A stretch of 64,000 bases of DNA from contig JAVSML010021644.1 in NCBI GenBank assembly GCA_038503035.1, positions 28,690 to 92,689 of the forward strand. Direction: 5' to 3'. Made by a program: the position numbers and the translations under genes. This document shows positions 1 to 11,338 of the stretch, piece by piece. The number at the start of each line of letters is the position of its first letter. Positions within the stretch are counted from its first letter, which is position 1. The notes under the pieces are model-generated. The model was not told the origin of the DNA. It saw only the letters and a list, made by a program, of their open reading frames with translations, and did no database searches. The stretch comes from Crocodylus rhombifer (Eukaryota > Chordata > Crocodylia > Crocodylidae).

Positions 1-630
1 GGCAGAGGGAGGCTCTGTTCCATGCTGGTGGGGAATTCTTCCCCCTCCTCCTCCTCCTCTCCCCAGAGGGGCAGTGGGAGCACAGACCTCAGCTGGGCAG
101 GGTATGGGTGTGTAGGGTGTTAGGGAATGTGCAGGATGTAGGGACCCCCACACACTCCCCCCATGGTGTGCATCACCTGATGCAGGTCTGCACTTGCAGC
201 TGAGAAGCCTGGTGCTGGACTCTACAGGGAAGCAGGGAGTGGGGGTTCTCCCCTCCCAGCAGAGTGCGGGACCTGCACAATGGGGAGATGGGGACAGCAG
301 CTGGCTCCAGGGCAGGGCTTCTCCCACTGCAGGCTCAGGGAGCAGAGTTAGAGGGATAAGGCAGGCTCCACTTCTTCTCCCTATGCAGCAGTAGCCAGAG
401 CTGTGCCTGCACTGGGCATGAGCACCCTGACTACCCTGCCTGCTGCTGTTTCCAGGCAGTGAGGGCTGCATGCCATGTGGGGTATGTGTGGGGGTCCCTA
501 CACCCCCCACATTCCCTCACACCCACACCTGGCCCAGCTGAGCTCCATGCTCCCGCTGCCCCTCTGGGGGGGGAGCAGGAGGAGAAGGGGGAAGAGCCCC
601 CCCCAGCATGGAACAGAGCCTCCCCCTGCC
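1..630. repeat. Imperfect long inverted repeat (arms 1-173 and 466-630)
   Basis: The left arm beginning GGCAGAGGGAGGCTCTGTTC is mirrored by GAACAGAGCCTCCCCCTGCC at 611-630. The pairing continues through the CCTCTCCCCAGAGGGGCAG region, GTAGGGACCCCCACAC and the CATGGTGTGCAT block, with scattered small indels. The spacer of roughly 290 bp is not self-complementary by eye. The window edge cuts the left arm, so the true length is unknown. Confidence 0.75.
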
Positions 631-1083
631 CTTGGGGAGGAGTGGGGGGAAGAGTCCCTCTCTGGGGCTGGGCAGTCTCACAGAGCCCCCCTTCCCACCC
701 CACTGCAGGTGGGGGAGGAGGAAGGAGAAGAGTCTCCACCAGCACCAAACATGGCCCCCCTGCCAGCACCACGATGGTGGGGGAAAAGGAAGAGGGAGTT
801 CCCCTCTTGAGCGGGGGGCAGCCCCATGTGCCTGGATTGCTCCCAGCTGTCAGGAAGCCGCTGGGGTGGGCCTGCCCGGGCCTGGCCATGGTCCTCATCC
901 TCAGCTCAGCTTCCCTGTGGAAGGAAGGGCTGCTCTAGCACTCCCAGACTTCTGGCTTGAGCCACTATAGGCATGTGCCGAATGTCTATCCACGTGCAAA
1001 CCAGTTCACTCTCTGCAGGTTAGACTAACCTGTAAAGACTGAATCAATTCAGCCTCAGGCTTTTTTGAATGTCTTTCCCTAGT
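1..1083 (+). mobile_element. DNA transposon copy with CTAGGGATAG-type tip (family C, copy 1, left-truncated by window)
   Basis: The last ~160 bp (925-1083) match, in inverse orientation, the left end of the copy at 21836-22637: shared stretches include TCTGGCTTGAGCCACT, GTTAGACTAACCTG and GAATCAATTCAG, ending TTCCCTAG. The interior is GC-rich and carries no recognisable transposase. It includes a long inverted repeat listed separately. The left boundary is outside the window or undetected, so the assignment of 1-925 to the same insertion is inference. The superfamily is uncertain. Confidence 0.6.
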
Positions 1084-4020
1084 CACACGTTTGTTACTGC
1101 TTATTAAGTACTGCACACTACACCAGCAAGAGAAGAATTGGGATCCCATAATAAAACACTGGCAGACAGCTGGCTGAGGAAGAATGGAAAGAGGCTGCTT
1201 CAAGACGGCTGTCAACACTTGCCTAAGGCAGAAGAACAGCAACAAGTTTCCATTAGTGGTACCTTCAGTGCTGTAAGAATCTGGTGATCTGGAGATAAAC
1301 AGCCTTGGGCCCTCTCCCAATCCTGGTCTCCATCAACATCAATAGATCAAAAGCTGCAAACTTTATACATCCTTAATGTATCCAACCCCCCTGCTCCCCA
1401 GCCTTCACAGCCCTCTCTTTTAGGAAGCACCTAACTTCTAAGAGAGTGGAAGTAGAAATGTTTGCCCATTGCTGCTCTCGTTCCTCATGTCAAATTGCCA
1501 AGGCAAGGGTACATAATTTTTTTCTGAGGTCCCTCTGAGAAGCTTTTTGCAGTCCACCACTCCCATTTTCCTGGTTCTCCAATTAGTTCCAGCCTAGGTT
1601 TGCTCCCCTTAGTAAGAAAGTAAAGAGCCCAGAAAGGACACAACAGCACAAGCAACTGCCTTGCCCTGAACCAGATAAATAGTTGCATCCATAGAAGCTG
1701 TACTTGAACTGCTGAAAGAAGAGAGCTCACTCTGCTGTATGAGGACTCTGTATGGACAATAAGTGTTGTTGTAACATTTGAGCAGAGCTGAAGTGGACTG
1801 CTTCTTGAGGCATGACTGGATGCTGCTGCTCTTGCGATGCCTGTTTTTCAGAGACTCTTAACTGACCTAAAGTATTGCTTCAGTTTTTGAGTATTTCTCA
1901 GCATGCCCTGGCAGCCACTATCTATTTAGTTTATCTGGACTTGATGCAAAGTCTGCAGAACTCAGTGGAAAGCCTTCCATTAATGTCATTGGCATTGATT
2001 CAGGCCTGCAAGTAAGCTGCGAGAGCCCTCAGGGGAGAGGCAGCCTGGGCCTTAGTCTTGGCTACTGACAGGACTCAAAGTCCCTGAACTTCAGCACAAG
2101 AGATGCTGTGCTAGGCAGAGATATGTTTATAACACTAACTCAGCTTTCTGTTGCCCTGTTTTGCAGAGGTTTAAGATGGTGCCTTATCCAATGACCACAC
2201 TTTCAGGCACACCCATGTGCTAGTACCAGCACAAATGTCAGACCACTGTCAACTATTACATATGTGTTGGTGCTCCATTTAGTGAGGCACAGGCCTCATT
2301 TTCTGGAGTCATTTTCTCAGGCCTTAGGGAGAATGCCTGGCCATCAGCATAGGATGTGCTGATGGTACACTCATCTGCTGTTTTGTAAGATACTACCTTT
2401 TTTCTCTTGTTCCATTCCCCAATAAAATTCTAGTGCTTTAGAACAAGAGTACTGCTAGCAATCACAATGAAAGGGGCAGTCAGCAGGCTAAGTTACCAAT
2501 GTCCTTTGTTATTCTTCACAGAGCAGCATCCATTTCTGTAAAACTATTCAGAGCCAAGGAGCAGCTCAGGGATTCCCCTCATCCCCTAAATAACACCAAA
2601 AGGAAAAACATACAGAATTTTTATAGGAAGGACTGACCAAGCAGCAACCAAAGACTTGCTGCTAACTAGGTATTTGGAGAAATCCCCTGTCTTTGTAACA
2701 GGCCTTAAATCTTACAAGGCTGTAAATAAAGCTATCTACAAAGAAGTTCATATGGTGCTTAAGAATTGAGCCATGCAAGTAGTTCAAATAGACGGCTCTT
2801 AGTTGTCCTCTTCTCATACAGCTACAGTACATATCCCTAAGTGTGAAACAATATCTAATGGATAGGAAGGAAAATAGCTACACATTCAGGGATTACTCTG
2901 AATCCGTCTGTCATATTTCAGATACTTTCTTTCCACATGTTGGCCTTCATGGACCATGTAGCAAAATGATACTGTTATTAAATATTTTATTCAAATGATT
3001 AATGGTGGATTTATTACTCATCTACCACCGTAATGACCTTTCTGTTCACATTTTCATTTTATTTATTATTGAGAAGTTGAGCTAGTCATCCATTTGGGTT
3101 TGTCTGCAGTTCTCTGGGATTGATAGATCAGTCATATTTAATGTGAGTCATATGTCTCTAGAAGATCCAAAATGGAACAAATACTATATCTTTTTATTTC
3201 TAATTGCTCTTTTGACATCATGTTTCTTGATGTTTGTAAAGATCTACTTCCTAATCCAAGCTCCTAGATAAATTTCTGCGACAGATGTTATTGCTGTGGT
3301 CATTCTTTAATCTTTTAATCACTGAAAAGCTGTCCAAAGGAATATAAGTTCCTCTCTCACATTTTCTTCACCCTGCTTAACTATATTCATAGTTCTCTTC
3401 CTACCTCATCCATTCTCAAGAGTTGCTGGGGTAGTACTATTCCTCTTCCAACTCAAATTGCACCATAACAAAATCCTTATGAAGTTAGATTCAACTCTTT
3501 AGCTGTATTCCTATGGCTTCCATACAGGCATGCTGATGCACACAGTTAAGAATCTGTTCCATAATTCCTAGGATGACATCTTAAAAATACTGAAGAGCAA
3601 GGTAACTGTATTTATGAAAAAGGACAGATAATTTCATCTCCTCCTCTAATCTAATCTCAAACAGATCAATAGATGGGTAGGAAGGGATTTTTCTTCCATG
3701 TAAAGTATTGCACAGCTGGCCAAGTGCATCATAGGGTTTTATATTGATTGAGAAGATTTTGATTATGTTTTTATTTGCCTTCCTTTCAGGCATCTTCTGT
3801 TGACTAACAACAAAAGAAGGATAGGTAATAGATTCAATCGGGATGCAATAAATTTCACACTCCTGCCAACACTGCTGTCAAAGCTGAAACTATGCTAGCT
3901 GGAGAAGAATGAAGCACTTTGAGGAAATGATGATTTTAGGTAATATTTTCAAATTGTGATGGACTAAGGTCAAAGTCAATGGAATATGACGAGGGTTCTG
4001 TACCTTAAGAAATATGGTCA
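1084..4020. other. NRG1 intron, nothing recognised
   Basis: This is AT-moderate intronic DNA. Open frames are short and I see no splice-flanked exon-like frame, tRNA or recognised repeat. I looked on the minus strand for the NRG1 spacer and EGF exons and did not find them. Confidence 0.6.

Positions 4021-4023
<3 letters not shown>

Positions 4024-4057
<34 letters not shown>
4024..4057. repeat. (AT)n microsatellite followed by a short GA tract
   Basis: Uninterrupted AT dinucleotides run for about 17 units and pass directly into GAGAAAGAGAGAGAGA at about 4057-4073. Such tracts are length-polymorphic by nature. Confidence 0.95.
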
Positions 4058-4061
<4 letters not shown>

Positions 4062-4073
4062 AAGAGAGAGAGA

Positions 4074-5553
4074 TGGAGAATTTGGAAAATAAGTACCGCA
4101 ACGCAGCTGAAAACCTTGGCCTTAGCTTACACAAGCCTGGAGATGCCCTTCATTGGAGTTAATAAGTTTCTTAAAAATATGATAAAATTCACAAAACAAA
4201 CATGCTGCAAAACACCTTTACATGTGAAAAATGACCAAATGACTATGGGGAAAGCAATTAATGTAAAGTGCCAAACCTCAATGTTCTTTATTTATACATC
4301 TCCAAAATAACTTCATGCATCTCTGCTGACCTCAATTATAGTCCTTCTAAAGGGAATGCACATGAAAAGGAAGGTGGCAAAATAAGAAGGTAGTTTATAT
4401 CCTGCAAGCAAATTATATTAATTAAAAAGTTTAAGAGACCAGAATAGATGTTTTAAGCCATTATGACTGGTAGAAACGCATGTAATTTTTACAATAACCT
4501 TATAATTTTACTTTACTTTTTCTATTGTTCTAATTTAATCTATTTATAAAGGCACAAAAGGAGAATGCAGTTTCTTTTCACTAAAAAATAGAAAAATTAT
4601 ATCTAAGAGAAGTCCTATCCAGACAAATATAGTGCACAATCTGGCAGCAGGGAATAAGTAGTACAGTGAGAAAACAACCCAAATACAAGCATACTAACTC
4701 CAAGCTAGAAAAGTGAATGAGAAAAGCTAAAGACAGAGTGTCTGTAAAAACATAAGGAGTAAACCTAGCATCAATTAAAAATAGCCAAGTACTATAAAAA
4801 GAGCTTTTCAAACCCTTCCCGAAAAAAGAACCAGTAATGGATTTCTGGTTGACCTTCTCAAGAACTGAGTTCCATCAGTGAACAAGAAAGAGCATGAGAA
4901 TTAAGAGAGGCCATATCCCACCCAGCCTTTTCTCTTGGGCAAGGATCCACTGTAAGGGAAGATAGCTCTATCACTTGGATTGAGGTATACCTAGAACACT
5001 GGCTTTCTAAACAGCAGGGACAGGTTGCAAAAGGTGGGCTTAACTTGACACATTCGCTTCTGTCCCATAAAACAAGCAAATAGCCCCATTTTTGAGCACT
5101 AATTGCCAGGGCAACCAAATTGGGAATATTACAGCAATCTAGATTATAGGAGACAGAATTAAATGGCAGATGTATCAGGCACTTGGAATGTTGTGGATGT
5201 TTTCAGATAGATACTCATGTCATGTGTGCCTGGGATATTTTAAACATTTAAGAAAATAAAATACCATGTAAAGCACAGATGCCAGCAGTGAGGCCATATA
5301 TCTGATAAGTATGTGGTGAATTTCCAGAAAGAGGTGGGATGGATAATAGCTATTCCTGAACACTCAGTGCAGTCTTTGAACACCAAACCATACTCACTCT
5401 CTAGCAAAGACCTGAGAACACTTTTCCCAGCTGACAGTCTTCTCCTATGCAGCTGTCAGTATGACTAAGGTAGGGACCCTGACCAAGGGTAACTCCCAAA
5501 TGCTTGGAAGAAGTGGAAGAATTGGGGTTCCCACCAGGGACTTTGCTTTAAAT
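4074..5553. other. NRG1 intron, nothing recognised
   Basis: No exon, RNA gene or recognised repeat is seen. Base composition becomes GC-richer toward 5480, near the LTR insertion. Confidence 0.55.
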
Positions 5554-5558
5554 ATTTT

Positions 5559-6483
5559 TGTGGCACAGCACAATTGGGGTGCTCGCTAGTTAATGTGTGC
5601 TGCAGCAGGCATTGGAGGGGAGTAGGGCCAGGCGCACCCATGAGAGTGGCATCTGAGCCTGCAGGGATGGAAGAACCCAGAGCCCCAGGGAGAGGGCAAA
5701 TAAGTTGAGGCCCCAGAGAAGGGATGAATGTGCTAAGTCCCAGAGTGGGGGCAACTATGCAGAACCCCAGAGATGGGGAGAGTGTGCTGAGGCCCTAGGC
5801 AGACAGGGGCAAGTGGGGAAGCCCAGGTAAGCCTTCAGATGCCTGAGGCTGAGTGAGGCATCATTGAGAGCCACAAGTGGAAGGAGTGAGTCGCTAGCCC
5901 CACTTAGGAGACCAGTGTGCTGGGTTACCTGGCAAGGGGCCAGGGGCAGAGTTAGCCCAGTGTTTTAATTAATTGCTGGGCCACCATACAGATGAGGGCT
6001 GCGGAAGAGGCCCAAAAGGCTGCACCAGGGCTAGCCAAGGAGAGTAGAGACAAGCCTGATGGCCTACATGTTTGCTTGAAGGAGCAGGGCAGAGCGAATG
6101 TGGCCCGGTAAGTGGCATAAATGACAGAGGCCTTCTGAGAGCAGAAGTGGTAGAGGCCCCAGTGAGAGGGGCAGTATGTCTGAGGCCCTGAACAGGGCAG
6201 CATGAGAGAGGCCTAATACTGTGCTGAGTTGGGCCCAGCCTCAGGCCAGAGCATAGCACAACTCACAGAACCACCTGCGAGGCATGGGACATGATAAAGG
6301 GGAGGTAGGATTTGTGCATTTACTGCCCGCGAACAGCAGGGTGCTCAGTGGGCAGCCTCCTGCCTAATGAAAATCCAAATTATTTTACAACAAGGTGCGG
6401 CAGGAGAGTAAGGTGGGCGACACGCCCAAAGATAGGCGGGTGCGCCGGCACTGTGACCGGGCCTGGGAGTCTGCCCCGTCACA
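5559..6483 (+). mobile_element. Solo LTR of a retrovirus-like or LTR retrotransposon (copy 1, 925 bp)
   Basis: The sequence starts TGTGGCACAGCACA and ends GCCCCGTCACA, giving the TG...CA ends of an LTR. It is bordered by ATTTT (5554-5558) and GTTTT (6484-6488), a 5-bp target duplication with one mismatch. The last ~220 bp resemble the second LTR at 35235-36453, sharing CGAGGCATGGGACA, GTGGGCAGCCTCC and the CCC.GTCACA terminus. No internal coding region flanks it, so it is a solo LTR. The middle holds degenerate GAGGCCC-containing repeats of about 40 bp. The 5' half differs strongly from the other copy apart from the first ~15 bp, so the two may be subfamilies. Confidence 0.8.
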
Positions 6484-6488
6484 GTTTT

Positions 6489-8704
6489 ATTTTAAATTAG
6501 GCTCTAAGTCCTCATCTATTAAATTTGAGGGGCCCTACAGAAACTAATAGCCTGTGATCACATAATAAAAGACTGTCATAACACATGTGAGGGGACCAAA
6601 TTAAGGTTGCACATTCTACCACCATGGCTACATAGGTAAGGCTATTCTTTATCACTGAATTTACAATATAATAAAAATAATACAGGATTGGGAAACTGAG
6701 TCTGTATAAACACAGAGATGCCAGCAGTGAAAATTTTATTCAAGTAGATATTTAAAGCAACGGTTCTCAGTTACTTTTACACATGCTGTTGCTGGCACAA
6801 ACAAATCAACTCCTAGCCACTGCTGCCTTAGTCTCTATCTGCCATCAACACCCACCAACAGTGAGCAAGTCAGGGATTCAGCCTGAGGCATCAATTCTGC
6901 TCAGCCTCCATACATGGATGTCACCCAGTGATACATAGGCTACTATAGATCTCACTAACTTACAACAGAGGGGTGCTAGCAGGCTTCTCCAATGACAGTG
7001 GGATACTAAGGTAGAAGAAGGTACAGAGAAGCTAACTATTAATATTTATCCTTATTAATAATGCAAGTTGAAGACCACAGATAAGCATGAGAGCTGAGTA
7101 ATAGCCCCCCTTCAGGGCTCATTACAGAGTTTGGATCCCAAATCTACCATTAAGCTAGAAAGGGGGAGAGGTCACTGAATACAGAGGAAGAAGGGGTGAG
7201 AAGGTCACTGTTACAGTGGTTGTTAATGTTCAATGAATGGGTTCTGCTCTCCAAGACCTTAGGGAACCTTTGCTTTTAAGCCAGCAGATGTTGTCCATGT
7301 TGCCCTTAGTTTCAGGTAGAAAATTCCACATTTGGGGGAAAAGGAAAAATATTTCAGCCACATGCTGCACTTTAAACAGCAGCAAGCAGCTGCTCAAAGC
7401 AGCTCAGAGGTTTCATTCGTTACAGAGAGACAGAGTTTAGGAGAAGGCATCAGACAGGCATAATGAATTATTTATCAATTGAATATCACCTCATAATATC
7501 TGATAGGCTTAGATCTATGGTTCCTGTTCAGACCAGACATAAAGCTTAGAAGAGGTCCAAGCTTTATTCCAGTCCAAGGGGATTTGTGTCTAGGCTTTTG
7601 TTTTACGTTGTTATATTATACATACAGACACAGAAAAATCAGGCAGACACTACATGTCACACAAATGCACACACCATTGCTTACAGACATGGTAACTGAA
7701 CATCAAGATCTTGTTTCACTGCAGTAGGAATGCCTTTCTGTCATTCAGAATAGCCAAACTGGAAGTGAAAGGAATGAATTTAAGTCTAGGAATGAGGTCC
7801 CACACACATTCCATAATAATTTTACCATTCCTTGTGTAGAAAAGAAATGGGGGATCTCCCCATGTCCATACATGTTGGTATTTATTTTTGTCTCTAGTTT
7901 TGCCTTGCATGTGCTCAAGTTCTGACTCAGGCTGCATGGGAAATGATAAACATGTTTCCTGTATAAGTATTTATAAAGCAAGACATTTTTTTTTGTGAGA
8001 ACCAAACAAGTGTACAAGCTAATCAAAAATCAAAAATGTTCATTGACTTTTGTTTATAAAGTAATTCTGGGAAAAAAACCTCATTACTTGATCTTGTAAA
8101 TCAGCAACTTGACATATGATTATAACATTATATGCCTAATATAAAACCTTAGTACTAGATTTTTGTTTTCAGTATTCTTTAGCTAATGCATATTAACACA
8201 GCATACCAATATTCTATATGAACGTACATTAAATAATTACTGTACACAACTGTACACTAACCAAAAAGCCTAATGAGTTATAATAAAGACAGCAAAGATT
8301 AGTTTCATTTTCTAGTTACCCTGCCACATACCACTGTTTCAGAGCACAATGTGGAACAAATATGCATTCTTAAAGCCTAGTTCCTATTGCAATGACAACT
8401 TCAAACATTTCATTTTTCTCACAAAGTTGTTTTTATTGCTGCAATTTGTTTGCTTCTTACAATAGACAGTCTATCTGAAAGTGAACATGTTCATTAGCAA
8501 ATACCACATTCAACAAACAGACTTCAACGTGCAATGTGTCCACATATTCATAACCAAAGAAAGTAGTACTAAAAGGTTTCTATATAGTGAAAGAACCAAC
8601 TGAATTCTGCCAGAAACATTTGTAGCTAGTCCTAAAAATAAAGCAAGAAGTAGCGTTGAAAAATCTAGTACTTTTACTTTCAAACTACTTTCAATAAGGT
8701 TTTT
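6489..8704. other. NRG1 intron, nothing recognised
   Basis: This is AT-rich single-copy-looking DNA. Two overlapping minus-strand open frames at 7716-8026 have no domain features and no splice context. Confidence 0.55.
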
Positions 8705-8794
8705 TGCTTCCTGAAATCCACTATTCCTCAAACAAATCTACATTCAGGTACTGCAGTGTAGATTTGTTTGAGGAATAGTAGATTTCAGGAAGCA
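8705..8794. repeat. Near-perfect 38-bp inverted repeat with 14-nt loop (hairpin)
   Basis: The left arm 8705-8742 begins TGCTTCCTGAAATC and ends AAACAAATCTACA. The right arm 8757-8794 is its reverse complement with a single mismatch (37 of 38). The loop is 14 nt (8743-8756). Transcribed in NRG1 pre-mRNA on the minus strand it would fold into a stem of almost four helical turns. It is either a recent local inverted duplication, a very short foldback element, or a precursor-like RNA hairpin. No flanking target duplication was identified. Confidence 0.9.
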
Positions 8795-9407
8795 AAGAAT
8801 ATATATAATTTCCAAATGTTGATCATGCAACTTGCATTGTATAATTTGCTTAATATGGCAGTGATCAGGACAACTGAAGCATGTCTGAAAGGAGAGCGGA
8901 TCAAATTTGTAGCCATACCAATATTACCTATATAAGACCAAGGGATAGGGCTTGTGGGGAGGGGGAACATGGCTACAGTACTGGACTGGGACTATTTGGA
9001 TCCAATTGCCAGCACTACCACATACTATGTCAATAATTAATCTTTCAGTGCCATGGTTACCCATTTGTATACATGGGACTAATGCCTATTGGTAGTGGTA
9101 CTGGGCCTGTGCCTCATTATATGTTTCTACATCACCTGGCACACTGGGGCCCTGAATACTGTCCAGACCTCTGCATGTTAACTTTGTAAAATTCTCAGTT
9201 TGTGCAGTAATGGCCAATTGCACTAAAATATGTTATAGCTATGTCAAAACTAATTTATTTGAATATATTTTTACTATCACCACTTTAGCACTTTCATCTC
9301 TGTTTTCCTTTCAAAGCTCTCATTCCCTGCAAGCCCTTTTGTCCCGATGGCCATTTTAATGCAAGACCTTTCTCAAAACAACAGTCAAATAAATATGCAT
9401 CTCATAC
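8795..9407. other. NRG1 intron flanking the second Ig exon
   Basis: This is the downstream (3') side of the 9408-9532 exon in gene orientation. Nothing beyond the donor site is recognised. Confidence 0.6.
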
Positions 9408-9532
9408 CATTGGTGTCTGTGATGATAATGGTGGCTTTGGTGCTGTCATTCCCTAATTTGCTGCTCACTCTGCACGTGTACTCCCCAGCATCATCCAACG
9501 TTGCTCTGTAAATGTGAAGTTCTGAGTACTTC
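9408..9532 (-). CDS. NRG1: NRG1 exon: second half of the Ig-like C2 domain (125 bp)
   Basis: This exon follows the one at 15284-15461 in transcription order and completes the Ig fold of neuregulin-1. The acceptor is TTCTACAG ending at 9533 and the donor is GTATGA at 9407-9402. It opens with the G that completes a lysine codon, reads 41 codons, and ends with one base (phase 1) for the next exon. The frame contains KYSELHIYRATLDDAGEYTC and RVSSKLGNDSTKA, and ends IIITDTN. DAGEYTC is the canonical Ig F-strand motif carrying the second disulfide cysteine. NDS is an N-glycosylation sequon. The length is one codon more than I recall for the human exon, as in the bird form, where the start also reads KYSEL. 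No stop, frameshift or splice defect is visible. The next exons (spacer, EGF domain) were not found between here and position 1. Confidence 0.95.
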
Positions 9533-11229
9533 CTGTAGAATCAGAAATGACACATAATGCATCCTCTATCCGAATAATAAATCACAGCATTACGTAATAC
9601 ATTTTTTCCCCAATGAAGACATCCATCTTTTATTCTGTGACTCTACCAGGTTAATTAACAAAGACTAAAGGTGTGGAAGAAAGTAAAATCCCTTCCTTAC
9701 AGGCTGTTGAAGATGAGACACATTCATGAAGTGAAACAAAACCATTTATTTATATTTTCCTGCTAAAAAGAAGTCTGTGCTGTTAATGGAAATATTTAAA
9801 AAAACCTTTTGTGTTCAAGATATTGAAACATCAACTACTCAGAGACTATGAAAACAGATTACAGCATTATCCTTTCAGAGTGTCATGTTGCTAGTCGCAG
9901 AATTCTGTTCAAGTATTGTAGTTTCTAATGTCTGACTACATAATCATGAGATAAGAACAAGTCACACTCTCAGACAACCTCTGCAACCCTTCTAGTAAAT
10001 CACTGTTCAACATGAACCAAAAATTACAGGCAGCAGCAGAACAATTTGCATAAAGCTACATACATACTGTTCCCCATGAGGGACATGTAATTTAATCCAT
10101 CTCCAAGACGTTAAGATTAAATTTTAAACTGCAGAGTTTTTCCCTGTCTGGTAATTCGGTGGGAGCACGCTCTAATGTCTTCTGGTTGGACCCCAGCTGC
10201 ATAGGACATGTTGCCTGGTCCTGAGAAATGACAAGGAATTGGGTCCTGTGATAGCTGAGATTACTACTGCCTAACTCATCATTAGAATAGCTGCTCACAA
10301 GGGATACTGGCATGATAGTCCTGTATAATAATGTTCTTTATTCAGTCACAGAACAAGAACAACACAGGTAAAATACACACAGGTTTTCTAACCATTCCTT
10401 GCCAGGCTGCCACACCCCTTTCATCTGGGGGACCATCCTGAGGAACAAGGTCTCTGAGCTCTTAACTAAAAGACCAGCACAGTTTGTAGTTAATGCCAAG
10501 TGAAGTGGTGGTTTTTACACTGGCAGGGTCACTGCAGAACCAAGACTCAAGGCACTGAACAATGGGAACCAAATAGTAATGACTTTTGGCCTGGCTTTAG
10601 ATTTAGAGTGATGTTGGCAAATAACAGGTGAAAGACTCTAGCTACTCTGCTCGTATTATCATAGTTATTCAGTGCTTTTTTGGGTCATACTGGTCCCTTT
10701 GACAGGGCCTGGAAACTTCACAGGTAAATACCAGCTGCTGGAAGGCAGCTCAAGGATTCCTATTTCCATACAAAGGTACCCTTGCCTGGAGGTATCCATG
10801 GTTTAGCAAAAAAGCATGCTTTGCCAGATACGTTTGGGAGTTCGACCAAAGTTACTTAAAAGAGAAGGAACCGTAGGCAAGCTGGACACTACTGTAGGGA
10901 AGGGAGACTGATACAAGGACTGACAGCTTAGCTGAAGTAAATCAAAATATTGATTAGATGGACCATTGCTGGTTCTTGTGATGAAGCCAAGAAATGGACC
11001 TATGTAGTCATTGATTCCTCCTTTCTGGTGGGAGTTCACACAGTATGTAGATAGTGGCTCTGAGGGGCTGAGGGGTAGGAAAGAAAGGGGAAGCGAGAAC
11101 AGAAAACTGACAAAAGCGGACAGGCACTGCAAAGGTACAGTACTTTGGGGTCACAGTAGGACCCAGCTACTTCACAGGACTGCGTTCCTGACATCCATAT
11201 GTAGGACCACCAAGCTGGCTTGAGCTATC
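9533..11229. other. Intron inside the NRG1 Ig domain, left part
   Basis: The acceptor tract for the 9408-9532 exon occupies 9533 to about 9560. The remainder shows no recognised repeat or exon. A minus-strand AATAAAG-like signal near 10330 has no accompanying gene structure. Confidence 0.55.
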
Positions 11230-11338
11230 TGCTGCAGTTTTTATTTCAAAAGGCACTGCTTCTCCAATCAGCTGCAGGATTGCTTACAAAATCCAGCTGA
11301 TTAGGAAAGCAGCATCTTGTGATGTAAAAACTGCAGCA
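11230..11338. repeat. Imperfect 45-bp inverted repeat with 19-nt loop (hairpin)
   Basis: Arm 11230-11274 (TGCTGCAGTTTTTA ... AATCAGCTG) pairs with 11294-11338 at 37 of 45 positions. The ends are perfectly paired over 14 and 9 bp. It may be a small MITE or an old conserved hairpin repeat; no target duplication was seen. Confidence 0.85.

Noticed and set aside
1..9407. Search for the NRG1 spacer and EGF-domain exons downstream of the Ig exons
   Set aside because: No minus-strand frame resembling the TSTSTTGTSHL spacer or the six-cysteine EGF motif with splice sites was found.
10320..10360. Minus-strand AATAAAG-like poly(A) signal considered as the 3' end of a processed gene
   Set aside because: No open frame, A-tail or target duplication accompanies it.
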